DNA of 64,000 nucleotides from Hanleya hanleyi (lineage: Eukaryota > Mollusca > Polyplacophora > Lepidopleurida > Hanleyidae): NCBI GenBank assembly GCA_036873755.1, contig JAVTVY010025236.1:39749-103748 (forward strand), read 5' to 3'. Shown here in pieces: positions 11,242-21,489 of the stretch. Within the stretch, counting starts at the first letter, position 1. Every line of letters starts with the position of its first letter. The translations under genes and the position numbers were made by a program. Under the pieces are notes generated by a model that searched no databases, was not told the DNA's origin, and was given only the letters and a program-made list of their open reading frames with translations.

Positions 11242-11605
11242 TTAAGATGCAAGTTTGACGGTGTAAAAATTGGCAAGAATTACTTCAAATACTAAATAGC
11301 TCATACCATTTTCATTTCTAGTTGCCAAAGCGCGGCTTTTTTCACTCTCCCAACAGCGAAGACATTCGATCTCTCCCGTAAGCCGTCGATGAGAGCAGCG
11401 TGTGCACCGACACCATACATGTACTAAATTTTCCACGCGGGCTTCTGTTTTCATTTCGTGGCCTGTCTCGATTTAGAGCTGCTATCATCCCCGCAGCTCT
11501 GATCTCCGTATCTGAGCGTTTCGGCTCGAATTGGTAGCCCTGAAGACCAAACACAGCTTCCTCGTCGCTTTCACCACTGGAATCGGAACTGCCCCTCGTC
11601 GACAT
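11242..11605 (-). pseudogene. P2X7-cytoplasmic-domain-like fragment, frameshifted
   Basis: The frame starting at the ATG at 11605 has a Ser/Glu/Asp-rich N-terminus and then GYQFEPKRSD, which resembles the YxFEP motif that precedes the zinc-binding cytoplasmic domain of P2X7-like proteins in invertebrates. The expected next block appears only in the next frame: WCRCTRC, then ECLRCW (about 11415-11340). The two frames must therefore be joined by a one-base shift around 11455. The block ends near ATG|GTATGAG, a possible splice donor. It could be a decayed gene, an exon with a sequence error, or a repeat-borne fragment. A 140-bp hairpin sits about 40 bp upstream of the start codon. Confidence 0.45.
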
Positions 11606-11646
11606 GATTTCACTCAATTTCGACTGAAGTCTCCGTGAATAAGAGG

Positions 11647-11787
11647 ATCCCAGATAACATGATTGTGGGATGGCAATTCCCACTCGAGAGAAGGAAAAAC
11701 AATCCCAACCGAGTCTTTAGACGAGGTTGGGATTGTTTTTCCTTCTCGAGAGTGGGAATTGCCATCCCACAATCATGTATCTGGGAT
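11647..11787. repeat. Near-perfect 141-bp hairpin (MITE-like)
   Basis: Arms 11647-11710 and 11725-11787 pair almost without mismatch: TGTGGGATGGCAATTCCCAC and GAAGGAAAAACAATCCCAAC are mirrored. Even the loop folds (GTCT/AGAC). It lies between the P2X7-like fragment and the 3' side of the recombinase gene. Confidence 0.9.
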
Positions 11788-12136
11788 TCTTTTTCCCATA
11801 TGATCAAATTTAGCCAAGTTTAATTAAAAAACCAAAACAGAACACCCAAGACACACGTGTAGTTTGTTTACATTTTACTGCGTAATGATATGACACAGAA
11901 AACGCCAGTTGAATACTTCACTCACGTCAGTGAATTTCGTGCGCCGTAAAATAGAGTTCCATTCAGTTTTTAATGTACAGCGTCAATATATTGTGAAAAA
12001 TGTGAATGTAGAACGTCAGTGGTCATATTAACACCAAATTGTGGGAAATATAAATAGAACTATTTGAAATGGATAACAGTTTCAAAGAGCGGAGTCAAAT
12101 GCGGGTCACTCTAGTGCAACAACTTGCTGAAGAAGG
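11788..12136. other. 3' flank of the recombinase gene, no gene seen
   Basis: AT-rich, with no coding signal and no clear poly(A) signal for the minus-strand recombinase. Confidence 0.5.
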
Positions 12137-13672
12137 TCACTCGTTTTGAACGGAAACAGATTCAACGGATAATCTTGCACGTTTTGAAGGGCTTCCAGCA
12201 TCAACAGATTCCTCGGAAACGGACAAATTTATGTGGAATGTACCACCGGAAATTGTACAACCGCTGAACAGAGACCCAACTACGGACTGTGTCGACACTT
12301 TTTGTGATTTCCGAGAGGATAAAGTAACCTGGGAAGATGGTTCTTTACCACCGGCACCGGATAATACCGAGGAAATTTCAGCCTGTCGTGCTTCGGATAT
12401 CGCTGAATAGTTCAGGATTGACTGCACATTTTTATGCCCTGAAATCTGCATAATTTCTGTCGGTGGTACGTTGCTGTCTGAGAGAGTTTGCATAAGGAAT
12501 TTTCGGGCGCTGGTGTTCGTCAACTTCTTCTTGTCAGAGAGACCTGCGGCAGATTTCATGGACCTCATCATGGCAGAAATCTTGTTTTCTCCTACAACTT
12601 GATTTTTAAACCATTTCGCCGGTTTAGGCCTTGGGATGTAGCCTGGACATGTCAACCGCTCTGGGGAATCCTCCTTCCAGTTCGAGGCAACATAAAAAGG
12701 TGAGTCCTCGTCTCTCATGGCGGCAGGGCGCTTTTCGGCGTAGAATCGGTACAGTTTCACGGGACATCGCTCAGCGTGTGGCTCGCCGGGCAAGGCAGCA
12801 TACATACGTGGATTGACGGTCCGAGTGTCCCTAGGATTAGCGCCCGTACGAGTTTTCGTCTGTCTCTCCGTCCTATACTCCAAATATTCCCGTTCTGCCG
12901 AATCCGTTTTCAACACAATGTCCCCCCACTGTAGTGTTCTGTGCTCGGTCACAGGTCTCATGCCAAGATGCACTGTATTATTGAACCACAGTGTGTTCAA
13001 AACACTGTCCGGACAGCTGTCACCCAGCAACTTTTTCGCGTATAACTGGTCAACTTCATCCATGGCGATAGGCTCTGATTTGAACGGTTTATTTCCCATA
13101 CCTTCTTTTTTCAGTTGAACTTGTTTTGCCTTCAATGCCTCTCGCGTTTTCGCGAAATGAACACTGATAATGATGGAGTGGCCATAATCATTCCTCTTGA
13201 GATGCCGCTCAAAACTCGCGACAAATCCTCTCAGTGTCGTTGGTTCGTAATTCCCACCGTCTCGCTTTCTCACGGACACAATGAACTTTGACAGATAGTC
13301 ATTCAACATTTTTGGGTCCAGTTCCTTGATATCTCGAGATTCTCCGTGTTTTTGAAGCAAATATTGCGCGAAAACACCCAAGTGAGCTGTGGTTTTTCTT
13401 GCTGTGGCTTTGTTTTCTTGGGCGACAATAAATTCTGTGACATCAACGTCCGCAAATCTGTCCACTTCATTTTCAGTTTCGCCATGGCTGACCGGTTCAT
13501 TTTCGGCAATGTCAATGTCATACCACGGGACATCCACGTTCTCTCCACTTGAATCCATGTTTACCGTGAACAAGAAATATGTACCCAAAGGCTGAAAATT
13601 GCGAACGTAATGGCCAAGTCTATTCCGAATTTTGACGCGAGAGCCAGGCTCAAGAGTGAGAATATTTTGCAT
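12137..13672 (-). CDS. Crypton-type tyrosine recombinase
   Basis: A 511-codon open frame without breaks. The C-terminal half matches the DUF3504/Crypton class of tyrosine recombinases, which cut and rejoin DNA through a covalent Tyr-DNA intermediate. Expected catalytic positions are Arg239 or Arg245 (GMRPVTEHRTLQW), a Lys near 273, Arg390 (TNTSARKF), His413 (ISGHKN) and Tyr422 (SILNYS). The usual His of the HxxR motif is Thr387, which may lower activity. Residues 80-165 are a likely SAM-like core-binding domain. A basic tail motif (SKRARLS) could be a nuclear signal. The ATG at 13672 is the longest choice, and Met39 (13558), which precedes an acidic stretch, is an alternative start. A TATA box lies 87 nt upstream. 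It could be an active Crypton or a domesticated copy such as those in KIAA1958-like genes. Confidence 0.85.
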   Translation of the reverse strand: MQNILTLEPGSRVKIRNRLGHYVRNFQPLGTYFLFTVNMDSSGENVDVPWYDIDIAENEPVSHGETENEVDRFADVDVTEFIVAQENKATARKTTAHLGVFAQYLLQKHGESRDIKELDPKMLNDYLSKFIVSVRKRDGGNYEPTTLRGFVASFERHLKRNDYGHSIIISVHFAKTREALKAKQVQLKKEGMGNKPFKSEPIAMDEVDQLYAKKLLGDSCPDSVLNTLWFNNTVHLGMRPVTEHRTLQWGDIVLKTDSAEREYLEYRTERQTKTRTGANPRDTRTVNPRMYAALPGEPHAERCPVKLYRFYAEKRPAAMRDEDSPFYVASNWKEDSPERLTCPGYIPRPKPAKWFKNQVVGENKISAMMRSMKSAAGLSDKKKLTNTSARKFLMQTLSDSNVPPTEIMQISGHKNVQSILNYSAISEARQAEISSVLSGAGGKEPSSQVTLSSRKSQKVSTQSVVGSLFSGCTISGGTFHINLSVSEESVDAGSPSKRARLSVESVSVQNE

Positions 13673-13758
13673 CGTTCATTGTTTACACTTAGCCGACTGA
13701 GCACATGTAGCAGACGACTAAAAATAGCACATGACGTCAGAGCGAAAGTAGTCCGGCG

Positions 13759-13765
13759 TTATATA
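13759..13765 (-). promoter_or_regulatory. TATA box of the recombinase gene
   Basis: TATATAA on the minus strand, 87 nt before the first ATG. A GGGCGGAGCC GC-box-like site lies about 35 nt further upstream (near 13800), and a TGACGTCA CRE-like palindrome (13732-13739) lies between TATA and ATG. Confidence 0.55.
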
Positions 13766-13916
13766 GTGTACCCTGGTTGGCTGAAATTAAATAGGCTCCG
13801 CCCATATGAGACGATTTTCCCCACACTCTGGTGTATGCATGTTATTAATGGAGGATCATATGGGAATAGTATGTCCACGGCATTTGAACTCATATTTTGC
13901 CGGGGGAGATAACTCT

Positions 13917-14200
13917 TGCATCCACCAGGGGGCGCTGTTTCCAGGTTAAAGTATAGGAAGCGCTCATGCACGCCTTTGACCTCTGTGGCGGCAGGTGGCG
14001 GTCACGTGGCGGTCATGGGCATGTATTCTTCCGCGGTGATGCGGTCTGGCGGTGATGCGGTCGCGGGAAAAAGCTTCCGCGGAGAAAAAGTAGTCACTAG
14101 ACTTCAAATACGCTGCATGGTCCGATTGGGTCGAGTGAGGTATCAAAGTGAAGCATTCGTGAAGGGGCATCCAGTCATGGGTGGGTGCATGTAAAATTAG
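13917..14200. repeat. Terminal GC-rich block of the left arm
   Basis: Mirrored at 24430-24711. It contains CCACCAGGGGGCGCTGTTTC and repeats of GGCGGT/GCGGTGATGCGGT. CCACCAGGGGGCGC matches the vertebrate CTCF-type core well, so an insulator-like site is possible. That is only a sequence resemblance. Confidence 0.6.
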
Positions 14201-14459
14201 GATTTTCCCCGAAACTATAAAAAGCGGAACACGGACTTTACCCCTAAAATAGGGGAAAACACCTATCAACCCTAGTCAAAAGGGCTAATATCGGTCCCCG
14301 GGCTTATTGGGACCTGCCTATCAAGTCAATGGGGTGGGTGCATGTAAAATTAGGATTTTCCCCCGAAACTATAAAAAGGGGAACACGGACTTTACCCCTA
14401 CAATAGGGGTCTGTATTATACAATATAAGGGAAAATGCCTGTATGGGGTATGGGGATGG

Positions 14460-14600
14460 TCAATTTTTTTCGCGGGCTTTACTGTGGCTTGTGGGGTCTC
14501 GTTTTTCTCGTCTCGCCGAGAAAAACACAATGGGAGGGGTCCCGGAGCGAATCGGTGAAATTTTTGGGAAAAGTCACGGGGTGGACGTTTTTGGGTCTAG
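14460..14600. repeat. Single copy of a 185-bp tail unit (left arm)
   Basis: Contains TCGTTTTTCTCGTCTCGCCG and TCCCGGAGCGAATCGGTGAA. The right arm has about three tandem units of the same sequence (23650-24190), so copy number differs between arms. Confidence 0.7.
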
Positions 14601-14889
14601 GTGAGCCCCTAATGATCCTATGGTGTCGTATGAGGTCTTATTTTGAAGCTCTCATGGAGGAGCATCCGACTGGACTAATAGTTCCTCCGTGTGCAATAGT
14701 CTGCGCATGCGCAGTCTGGCCGTAGTATAGAAAGAGGCATGTTGTGGGGTATGTGGGTGTGTGTTTGGGGTAGAGATGGACCGCTATGGGTCCGAATGGG
14801 TCGTGGAAGGTGTCAAAGTGAACCTTGTGTGGGGTAGAGTCAGAATGGCGTGTTTTTAAGTGCAAGTCGCGTCAATCTGTGCATGCGCA

Positions 14890-15330
14890 GGTGGGTGTAT
14901 TAAGTAAAGTGGTCATTTTGGGGTAGTGAAGGAAGGTATTTGGGGTAGAGATGGACCATCCTTGGTTCAATGTGTCCTGGAAGGTGTCATGTTGTAGCTG
15001 TCGGCGTGTAGACTTCGATTTGAGGGATGTCCACGTCATCGGTGACGTCATCGGTACGAGTAGTAGCGAAAGTGGACATGTTGGGGCAGTGAAGGAAGGT
15101 ATTTGGTGTAGAAAGGGACCATCCTTGGTCCCAATGCGTCGTGTGAGGTGTCATTTTGTAGCTCTTGGGGTGTAGACCCCGATTTGAGGGATGTTTACGT
15201 CATCTGTGACGTCATTGGTGACGTCATCAGTACGAGTAGTAGCCAAAGTGGACATTTTGGAGCAGTGAAGGAAGGTATTTGGTGTAGAGAGGGACCATCC
15301 TTGGTCCGAATGCGTCGTATGAGGTGTCAT
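14890..15330. repeat. About 190-bp tandem repeats with CRE-like sites (left arm)
   Basis: Three units, each with GTGAAGGAAGGTATTTGG, GGACCATCCTTGGT and one or more TGACGTCAT palindromes. Mirrored at 22905-23330 in the right arm. Confidence 0.8.
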
Positions 15331-15344
15331 CTTGTAGCAACGCC

Positions 15345-15500
15345 CGCCAACGCCAAGCTTAACGCTTCAACGCCCTGGTGAAATAGCTCAGAAGTTCTGA
15401 TTTTTCTAGATATTCCATGGAATTGTCACTAATTCTTCGAAATGCAGTGACGCCCGTCAACGCTCGTAGTTACGCCTTAACGCTCTAACATAACGCCTTG
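15345..15500 (-). repeat. Downstream direct repeat of cassette C
   Basis: On the minus strand it reads CGTCACTGCATTTCGAAG and onward to CACCAGGGCGTTGAAGCGTT. It lies in the same orientation as the repeat upstream of cassette C (16475-16640). Confidence 0.75.
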
Positions 15501-15593
15501 ACGCCATGATATAGACCGGAGAGAACAACAACAACAACAACAACAACGATGACACATGAGAGAACAACAACAACAAGAAGTTTTTTCATATAG

Positions 15594-15599
15594 TTTATT
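15594..15599 (-). terminator. Poly(A) signal of cassette C
   Basis: AATAAA on the minus strand, about 245 nt past the stop, at the same place as in cassette D. Confidence 0.5.
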
Positions 15600-15844
15600 T
15601 TCCCCAATGTTACAGCATCCCCACGCTGGGGGAGCCGCGTTGGGTATGTTTACAACTCAAAAAGACTCTTGCCCAATCAGAGGCCACCATTTGCATCTGT
15701 CATATTCGTTCCTGTCCGTTAGATGTATTCTTGTCCAATCAGAGGCCACCATTTGCATCTGTCATATTCGTTCCTGTCCGTTAGATGTATTCTTGTCCAA
15801 TCAGAAGTTCCATCTTCGACCATGTTCGCTCTGAACCGTTTATT

Positions 15845-16413
15845 CTAATCATCGTCGGACAGGCCTGGATATTCTTCGGGCAGCATGTCCTGAAACAGTT
15901 GTTTGCGCATTTTGATCGCATTTTCCAGGGCCTCTGTGGGTGGTAGCCCCATAGCCTCTTCCAAGTGACGCTTCGTCTTCATGATGGACCTGTGCGTGGG
16001 GTCGCCTTTCATTTCAAGCGGTAGTAAGGTATACTATTCATAGATCGCCATGGCTGTTTTCCTGATGCGGGGGCGCATTTGGGTGTACGTCTGTTGTAAA
16101 TTATCCTCTCTGGCGTCCTCGATCGCTGCAGCGTAAGTATTGATAGATGCTGTCACAACACGATCCCAGAAGGTAGGTTCTGCCTCACTTTCCACGGACG
16201 TAGTTTGACTATCTGAGGTCAAGCTGTCCGCATCACTAGATAGATTCTCAGCAATCTCTGTTTCGGTATCAGTCGATGCACTCTCAGCAGTCTCTGTATC
16301 AGCGTCCGCCTCAACGAACTCCTCGGAGTCGTCAGTCCCATGTATATTTTGTGTCGCATCATATCGTAATGTCTGGTGAACGTGCGTTCGCACTCAAAGC
16401 AAGTATAAGCCAT
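15845..16413 (-). pseudogene. Cassette C: broken one-finger acidic protein
   Basis: Keeps its ATG (16413) and TATA box. A 4-base deletion just after the finger (near 16350) shifts the frame. The acidic linker, FWDRIV motif and C-terminal domain are then open in one frame until a CAG-to-TAG stop after MAIYE (about 16034). Beyond that stop the C-terminal domain continues intact in the same frame to 15845. Copies C and D therefore show that both halves belong to one protein: C lacks the frameshift between halves that D has, and D lacks the stop that C has. Confidence 0.78.
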
Positions 16414-16460
16414 GTTGACGGTTGAACGTCGACTGTGCGTGTTTTTGGAAATACGCTTGC

Positions 16461-16467
16461 TTTTATA
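16461..16467 (-). promoter_or_regulatory. TATA box of cassette C
   Basis: TATAAAA on the minus strand, about 50 nt upstream of the ATG at 16413. Confidence 0.55.
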
Positions 16468-16474
16468 GACAGTA

Positions 16475-16640
16475 ACGCCCATCAACGCTCAGCTTAACGC
16501 TTCAACGCCCTGGTGAATTAGCTCAGAAGCTCTGATTTTCATGGAATTGACACCAATTCATGGAAATGCAGTGACGCCCGTCAACGCCCTTCGTTACGCC
16601 TTAACGCCCGTCTCAACGCCTTAACACACTTTCTTAACGC
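16475..16640 (-). repeat. Upstream direct repeat of cassette C, GCGTTAAGGCGT-rich
   Basis: Short G-rich repeats (GCGTTAAGGCGTTGAGACGG) followed by the block with CATTTCCATGAATTGGTG. It is in the same orientation as 15345-15500, so the two bracket the cassette. Confidence 0.75.
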
Positions 16641-16641
16641 T

Positions 16642-16839
16642 TTAACGTCGTTTAATGATGCGTTCGAACAAATGTTTGTTTTGTGCTATTGCTCTGACAT
16701 ACGCCGCTCTCCAGTTCATGCCCGAGGCTTTCAACATCGACGCTGTTCTTTCAATTTCCATATGGACTGGGTCCTTATCCAACAATTTCATATGGGTCAC
16801 GAGGTCGATATACCGCTGACGTAAAGCCCGTCGTAGTCG
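16642..16839 (-). pseudogene. Orphan C-terminal domain (left arm)
   Basis: A frame ending at 16642 carries LDKDPVHMEIERTASML and then KHLFERII. It has the same spacing as the cassette C-terminal domain (GDPTHRSIMKTKRHL, then RKQLF), so it is a diverged second copy. The apparent N-terminus (MVELAP) is supplied by an inserted 362-bp element that begins at 16840. The right-arm copy has no start codon there. It is probably a truncated relic of a duplicated cassette. Confidence 0.6.
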
Positions 16840-17201
16840 GGGTGCCAATTCGACCAAAGTCAGTTCCGGTCACGTGAACGGAAGCGGAAGTGACCTCACA
16901 GAGGTCATATGCAAATGGCGCTTCCGAGCTCTGAGCTCCACACGCTTTGAGCTCCAAGAGCTCCGATCCAAGAGCTCTGCCACACGGGAGCTCCCACCAC
17001 CACCAGCGGGCGCTGACGCCCGTCAACGCCCGGTGGTGGCGGTGGTGGTGGTGTCGTTGGTGGTGGTGGAATGTGGTGGTGGTGTGTGCGTGTGTTTGTG
17101 TGGTGGTAGTGTGTGGTGGTGGTGTTGGTGGTGGTGTCTGTACATATAGGAATGAACATGTGTCCCTCATCAGTCCTTATGTATTGGTCGAATTGGCACC
17201 C
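16840..17201. mobile_element. 362-bp TIR element inserted in the left arm only
   Basis: Ends are inverted repeats GGGTGCCAATTCGACCAA (16840-16857 and 17184-17201). The interior holds GAGCTC-containing repeats and a (GGTGGT)n tract (17030-17135). The right arm lacks it: there the flanks join directly at about 21485, which gives a natural empty site. Confidence 0.85.
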
Positions 17202-18120
17202 AGTAGTTGGGTCATCTGGAGCAATTCCGTGACCGTGGAGAGCGAAGGTTCGTTTCTCAGTGGATTTGTCTTCTATGAAGATTAATTAAAAAATTCAGTG
17301 GGGGTGTCCCTCGCGAAAGTGTGGGCGGAACCCGTGAGAGCCCGAAATCCAAAATGGCTGCCGTCGGCCATTTTGAATTTTATTTTTTTCATGGTTTGGC
17401 CTACAGTAATGCTCAGTACATGCTTTCTGGGGTTTTTGGGGACGAGGAATTCATATTTGATGTCGTTTTCATAATTTGACCTAGTTTTGACCTTCAAATC
17501 CAAGATGGCCGCCGATTTTCAGCTCAGAATGGTCAATTTTTTAAATTCGGCTTACAGCCTTCATAATAGGCTCTAATGAAAGCTCTGATCATGCTGAGTT
17601 GAGTGATGGACAGTAAAACTATACGAAATTCATCTTAGATGTAACAGGTTACAGGTTATCGTTGATTCACCTCATGAATATCGGCTCTCCATGGCCACAA
17701 AATTACTGAAAATGACCCTTCGAATTAATTGATGATATGTGTAAAATTGGAATACATGGGTATGCATAATTTGTCATCACCAGACACCGCCCGATTAAAG
17801 GTTACGGTTCATTATCAATTATCGGTCCTCGGGCTTTATTCCTATCAGAAAAGTAATCTATTCGGGTACTAAATCACTTTTCTGAGCAAAACTGAACATA
17901 AAGTACTCCATTGTCCTTTAGTTACTCAACACCAACATCAACTATACACCATAATAAAAGCAGAGACTTGTCCTCTGGTTACGGTACTCAAGGATGTCAG
18001 ACAGGATGTTGTAGTAACTCTAAACGCCTGTCCATTCATGGCTAGCCTAGCATTTAATTGGGCGATGTCGAGTAATTTACCCTGATTTTGCAACTCAACA
18101 ATGATTAGCAACTAATAGAC
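17202..18120. repeat. Non-coding block of the left arm
   Basis: Mirrored at 20503-21480. Contains CCAAGATGGCCGCCGATTTT. No gene is supported, and the conserved 73-codon frame at 17282-17503 is rejected (see that section). Confidence 0.65.
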
Positions 18121-18122
18121 CC

Positions 18123-19535
18123 CTACTCCTCATCCGAATCTGTTGATTCTCCAAATGCATTGTCATCATCACTACTACTCTCATCGCTGCTGTCATCTGA
18201 ACAGTCATGAGGTGTGAGCTGGGGGCAAGGGTGGTAGGGTATGGCGCACTGGTAGGTGCTTTCCATTTATGATTTCCAACGATGGCCATTGGGAGACGGA
18301 TGATCTAGCAAGTTGTAATGAAGCTGGCAATATGTGATGTAGTTCATCCTTTCCACATGGTGATTTCACGTGTCATCATCAGGTGGGAGGCGGACCATGC
18401 TCTTCTTCATTTTGTGCCACTTGGAAGCTCTGGCCTGCCCGCAAGTAATATCTGCACTTTCAGCATAGACTTTGGAGAGGACAAATGCTTTCACAACAGC
18501 TTTAACTTCGTCCTGTAACTCCAAACTCTCACTCTCTCGTCCAAGGAGCTCTCTCGCCTCATGACCATTGATCACTTTCTGCAACAATCTCTTTTTCCCT
18601 TGCCCATAGAATCCTGATGTGTGGTCGCTACCAGTGATCACATGGAGAGGTATGATGATATTTGCAACATCTTCTGAGAGCATGACATGGCAATTGATTA
18701 ACTCATGCTTGCGTTTCATCAGCAGATCACCTCGGAGTTGATGCGAGACATAAGCCACTTGGACATACACGTCTGTGCCCTCGCTGTCTAGGACAACTGC
18801 TGCAGTGTGGTTCTCGGCCCTCAGCTTGGCATAGGCAGAGAGCAGCATTGTATCTGCCTCTGGATGCTTGAATCCATAGTCCATGCCCGCCACGCCAGTG
18901 CTCAGATTGGTTGAAGTCTCGCCCCCACAGTATATGATGCCACCTCGCATACGATCAACTTGTGTTTTCATCTGTTCTATTACAAGCTTTTGCAGTCTGA
19001 CCTTGTTTGCTGAATTGACCATTACTTTGTTGAACTCAACAGCTCCTGAGAATATGTCTTCGGGCTTTGGAAAAACATTTAGGACGTGTGGATGTTTTGC
19101 TTTGGTGCTGAGTGGAAGGTCATACTTGTCGTTGACGAAGATGATGAGGCGTGCATCAGTGTGGCGTAAGATGATGATAGCGCAGATCTTATCCAAGTAA
19201 TCACTCCAGCGGTACTCTGAGCCATCCCTCTTCTTAGCCTCACGGTCCTCGGGTGCGGGGGTGGCTAGCCGCCAGATGAGCCCCATGTCCACGAGGCTGA
19301 CGTGATTCCGTGGTTTTTAAGCAACTGGGTCTAGGTTGAACAGCTGTAACAACTTGCTCTTACTAGTTTTGCGCATCGACCCATCTACATTGTACATTGA
19401 TAGACACTCGTCGGTCACTTGCCCCTCAAGGGCTGACTCAAGTTGGATCATACCTGACCCCTCCGCAAGGTACACCAGGGCCACTAGCCCAGACCTCTCT
19501 CTGAGCACGATCGACGAACAGCAAAACATCCACAC
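18123..19535 (-). pseudogene. FEN/PIN-nuclease-like gene, left-arm copy
   Basis: Frame from 19535 to 18123 interrupted by two stops: TAA at about 19317 and TGA at about 18366. Visible motifs: an N-terminal LIFVNDKYD-type block, then HPEADTMLLSAYAKL, VVLDSEGTDVYV, and HVITGSDHTSGFYGQGKK, then RLPPDDDT. The Glu/Asp-rich order resembles the metal-binding acids of FEN/PIN-like nucleases, and the layout matches a large family of unnamed invertebrate proteins with an EADT...DTD...TG[CS]D core. The tail is acidic. The first roughly 14 codons lie in the spacer junction and may not be original. Without the stops it would encode about 450 aa or more. The role in the element is unknown. Confidence 0.65.
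19101..19520. other. Spacer of the giant fold-back
   Basis: The only unpaired part of element 2. It carries the N-terminal coding part of the left FEN-like gene, which the right copy therefore lacks. Confidence 0.7.
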
Positions 19536-20501
19536 ATCCCAAATATTTTTCTAAAGCCCGAAGACATATTCCCAGGAGCTATTGGGTTCATTAAAGTAAT
19601 GGTCAATTTAGCAAACAAAGTCAGACTACAGAAGCTTGTAATAGAACAGATGAAAACACAAGTTGATCGTGTGCGAGGTGGCATCATATACTGTGAGGGC
19701 GAGACTTAAACCAATCTGAGCACTGGCGTGGCGAGCATGGACTATGGATTCAAGCATCCAGAGGCAGATACAATGCTGCTCTCTGCCTATGCCAAGCTGA
19801 GGGCCGAGAACCACACTGCAGCAGTTGTCCTAGACAGCGAGGACACAGACGTGTATGTCCAAGTGGCTTATGTCTCGCATCAACTCCGAGGTGATCTGCT
19901 GATGAAACGCAAGCATGAGCTAATCAATTGCCATGCCATACTATCAGAAGATGTTGCAAATATCATCATACCTCTCCATGTGATCACTGGTAGCGACCAC
20001 ACACCAGGATTCTATGGGCAAGGGAAAAAGAGATTGTTGCAGAAAGGGATCAATGATCCTGAGGCGGGAGAGTTCCTTGGGCGATTGGGTGAGGGTTTGG
20101 AGTTACAGGACGAAGTCAAAGCTGATATGAAAGCATTTGCCCTCTGCAAAGTCTATGCTGAAAGTGCAGATATTACTTGCGGGCAGGCCAGAGCTTCCAA
20201 GTGGCACAAAATGAAGAAGAGCATGGTCCGCCTCCCACCTGATGATGACACGTTGAATCACCATGTGGAAAGGACGAACTATATCACATATTGCCAGGTG
20301 CATTACAACTTGCTAGATCATCGGTCCCCCATTGGCCATGGTTGGAAAATCATAGATGGAAAGTGCCGACCAGTGCGCCATACCCTGTCACCCTTGCCCC
20401 ACCAGTTCACAGCTCGTGACTGTTCAGATGACAGCAGGGATGAGAGTAGTAATGATGATGACAATGCGTTTGGAGAATCAACAGATTCGGATGAGGAGTA
20501 G
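19521..20501 (+). pseudogene. FEN/PIN-nuclease-like gene, right-arm copy, 5'-truncated
   Basis: Inverted copy of the left-arm gene. It starts inside the gene at the spacer border, so the N-terminal part is absent. A TCA-to-TAA change (about 19708) interrupts it. After that the frame is open from 19728 to 20501 and keeps EADT, DSEDTDVYV, TGSDHTPGFYGQGKK, LPPDDDT, a GHGW motif and the acidic Ser/Asp tail. The tail region beyond LPPDDDT, which is out of reach in the left copy, is open here. AATAAA follows 66 nt after the stop. Many differences from the left copy change amino acids, which suggests decay without strong selection. Confidence 0.65.
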
Positions 20502-20502
20502 G

Positions 20503-21480
20503 GGTCTATTAGTTACTAATCATTGATAAGTTGCAAAACCAGAGTACATGCATTGTACTTCCATAGAATAAAAGAATAGTGATGTAAATTACTAGACACT
20601 GCCCAATTAAATGCTGCGCTAGCCATGAATGGACAGGCGGTTAGAGTTACTACAACATCCTGTCTGACATCCTTGAGTTCCGTAACCAGAGGACAAGTTT
20701 CTGCTTTTATTATGGAGTATAGTTGACGTTGATGTTGAGTAACTAAAGGACAATGGAATAGTTTATTTTCAGTTTTGCTCAAAAGTCATTTAGGACCTGA
20801 TTAGATTACTTTTCTGATCGGAATAAAGCCTGAGGACCGATAATTGACTACCAACGTAAACTTTGAGGTACATCAGCCGTATCCTTTAATCGGGCGGTGT
20901 CTGGTGATGACAAATTATGCATACCAATGTATTCCAATTTACACATATCAAGTAATTCGTTGGGTCATTTTCAGTAATTTTGTGGCCATAGAGAGCCGAT
21001 ATTCATGAGGTGAATCAACAATAACCTGTAACCTGTTACCTCTAAGATGAATTTCGTATAGCTTTACTGTCCATCACTCAGCTCAGCATGATCAGAGCTT
21101 TCATTAGAGCCTATTATGAAGGCTGTACGCCGATTTTAAAAATTGACCATTCTGAGCTGAAAATCGGCGGCCATCTTGGATTTGAAGGTCATAACTAGGT
21201 CAAATTATGAAAACGACATCAAATATGAATTCCTCGCCCCCAAAAACCCCAGAAAGCATGTACTGAGCATTACTGTAGGCCAAACCATGAAAACAATAAA
21301 ATTCAAAATGGCCGACGGCAGCCATTTTGGATTTCGGGCTTTCACGGGTTCCGCCCACACTTTCGCGAGGGACACCCCCGCTGAATTTTTTAATTAATCT
21401 TCATAGAATACAAATCCACTGAGAAACTAACCTTCGCTCTCCACGGTCACGGAATTGCTCCAGATGACCCAACTACAGAC
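20503..21480. repeat. Non-coding block of the right arm
   Basis: Mirror of 17202-18120. No supportable gene. Confidence 0.65.
20567..20572 (+). terminator. Poly(A) signal of the FEN-like gene
   Basis: AATAAA 66 nt past the stop at 20501. Confidence 0.5.
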
Positions 21481-21489
21481 TACGACGGG

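Noticed and set aside
13916..14194. 92-codon frame mirrored at 24433-24711
   Set aside because: Lies in the GC-rich end of the fold-back. Mirrored conservation is due to the inverted repeat, and no domain is seen.
17282..17503. 73-codon frame conserved in both arms (with 21176-21397)
   Set aside because: The five base differences I see between the copies all change the amino acid, and the right copy starts with TTG. There is no sign of coding selection.
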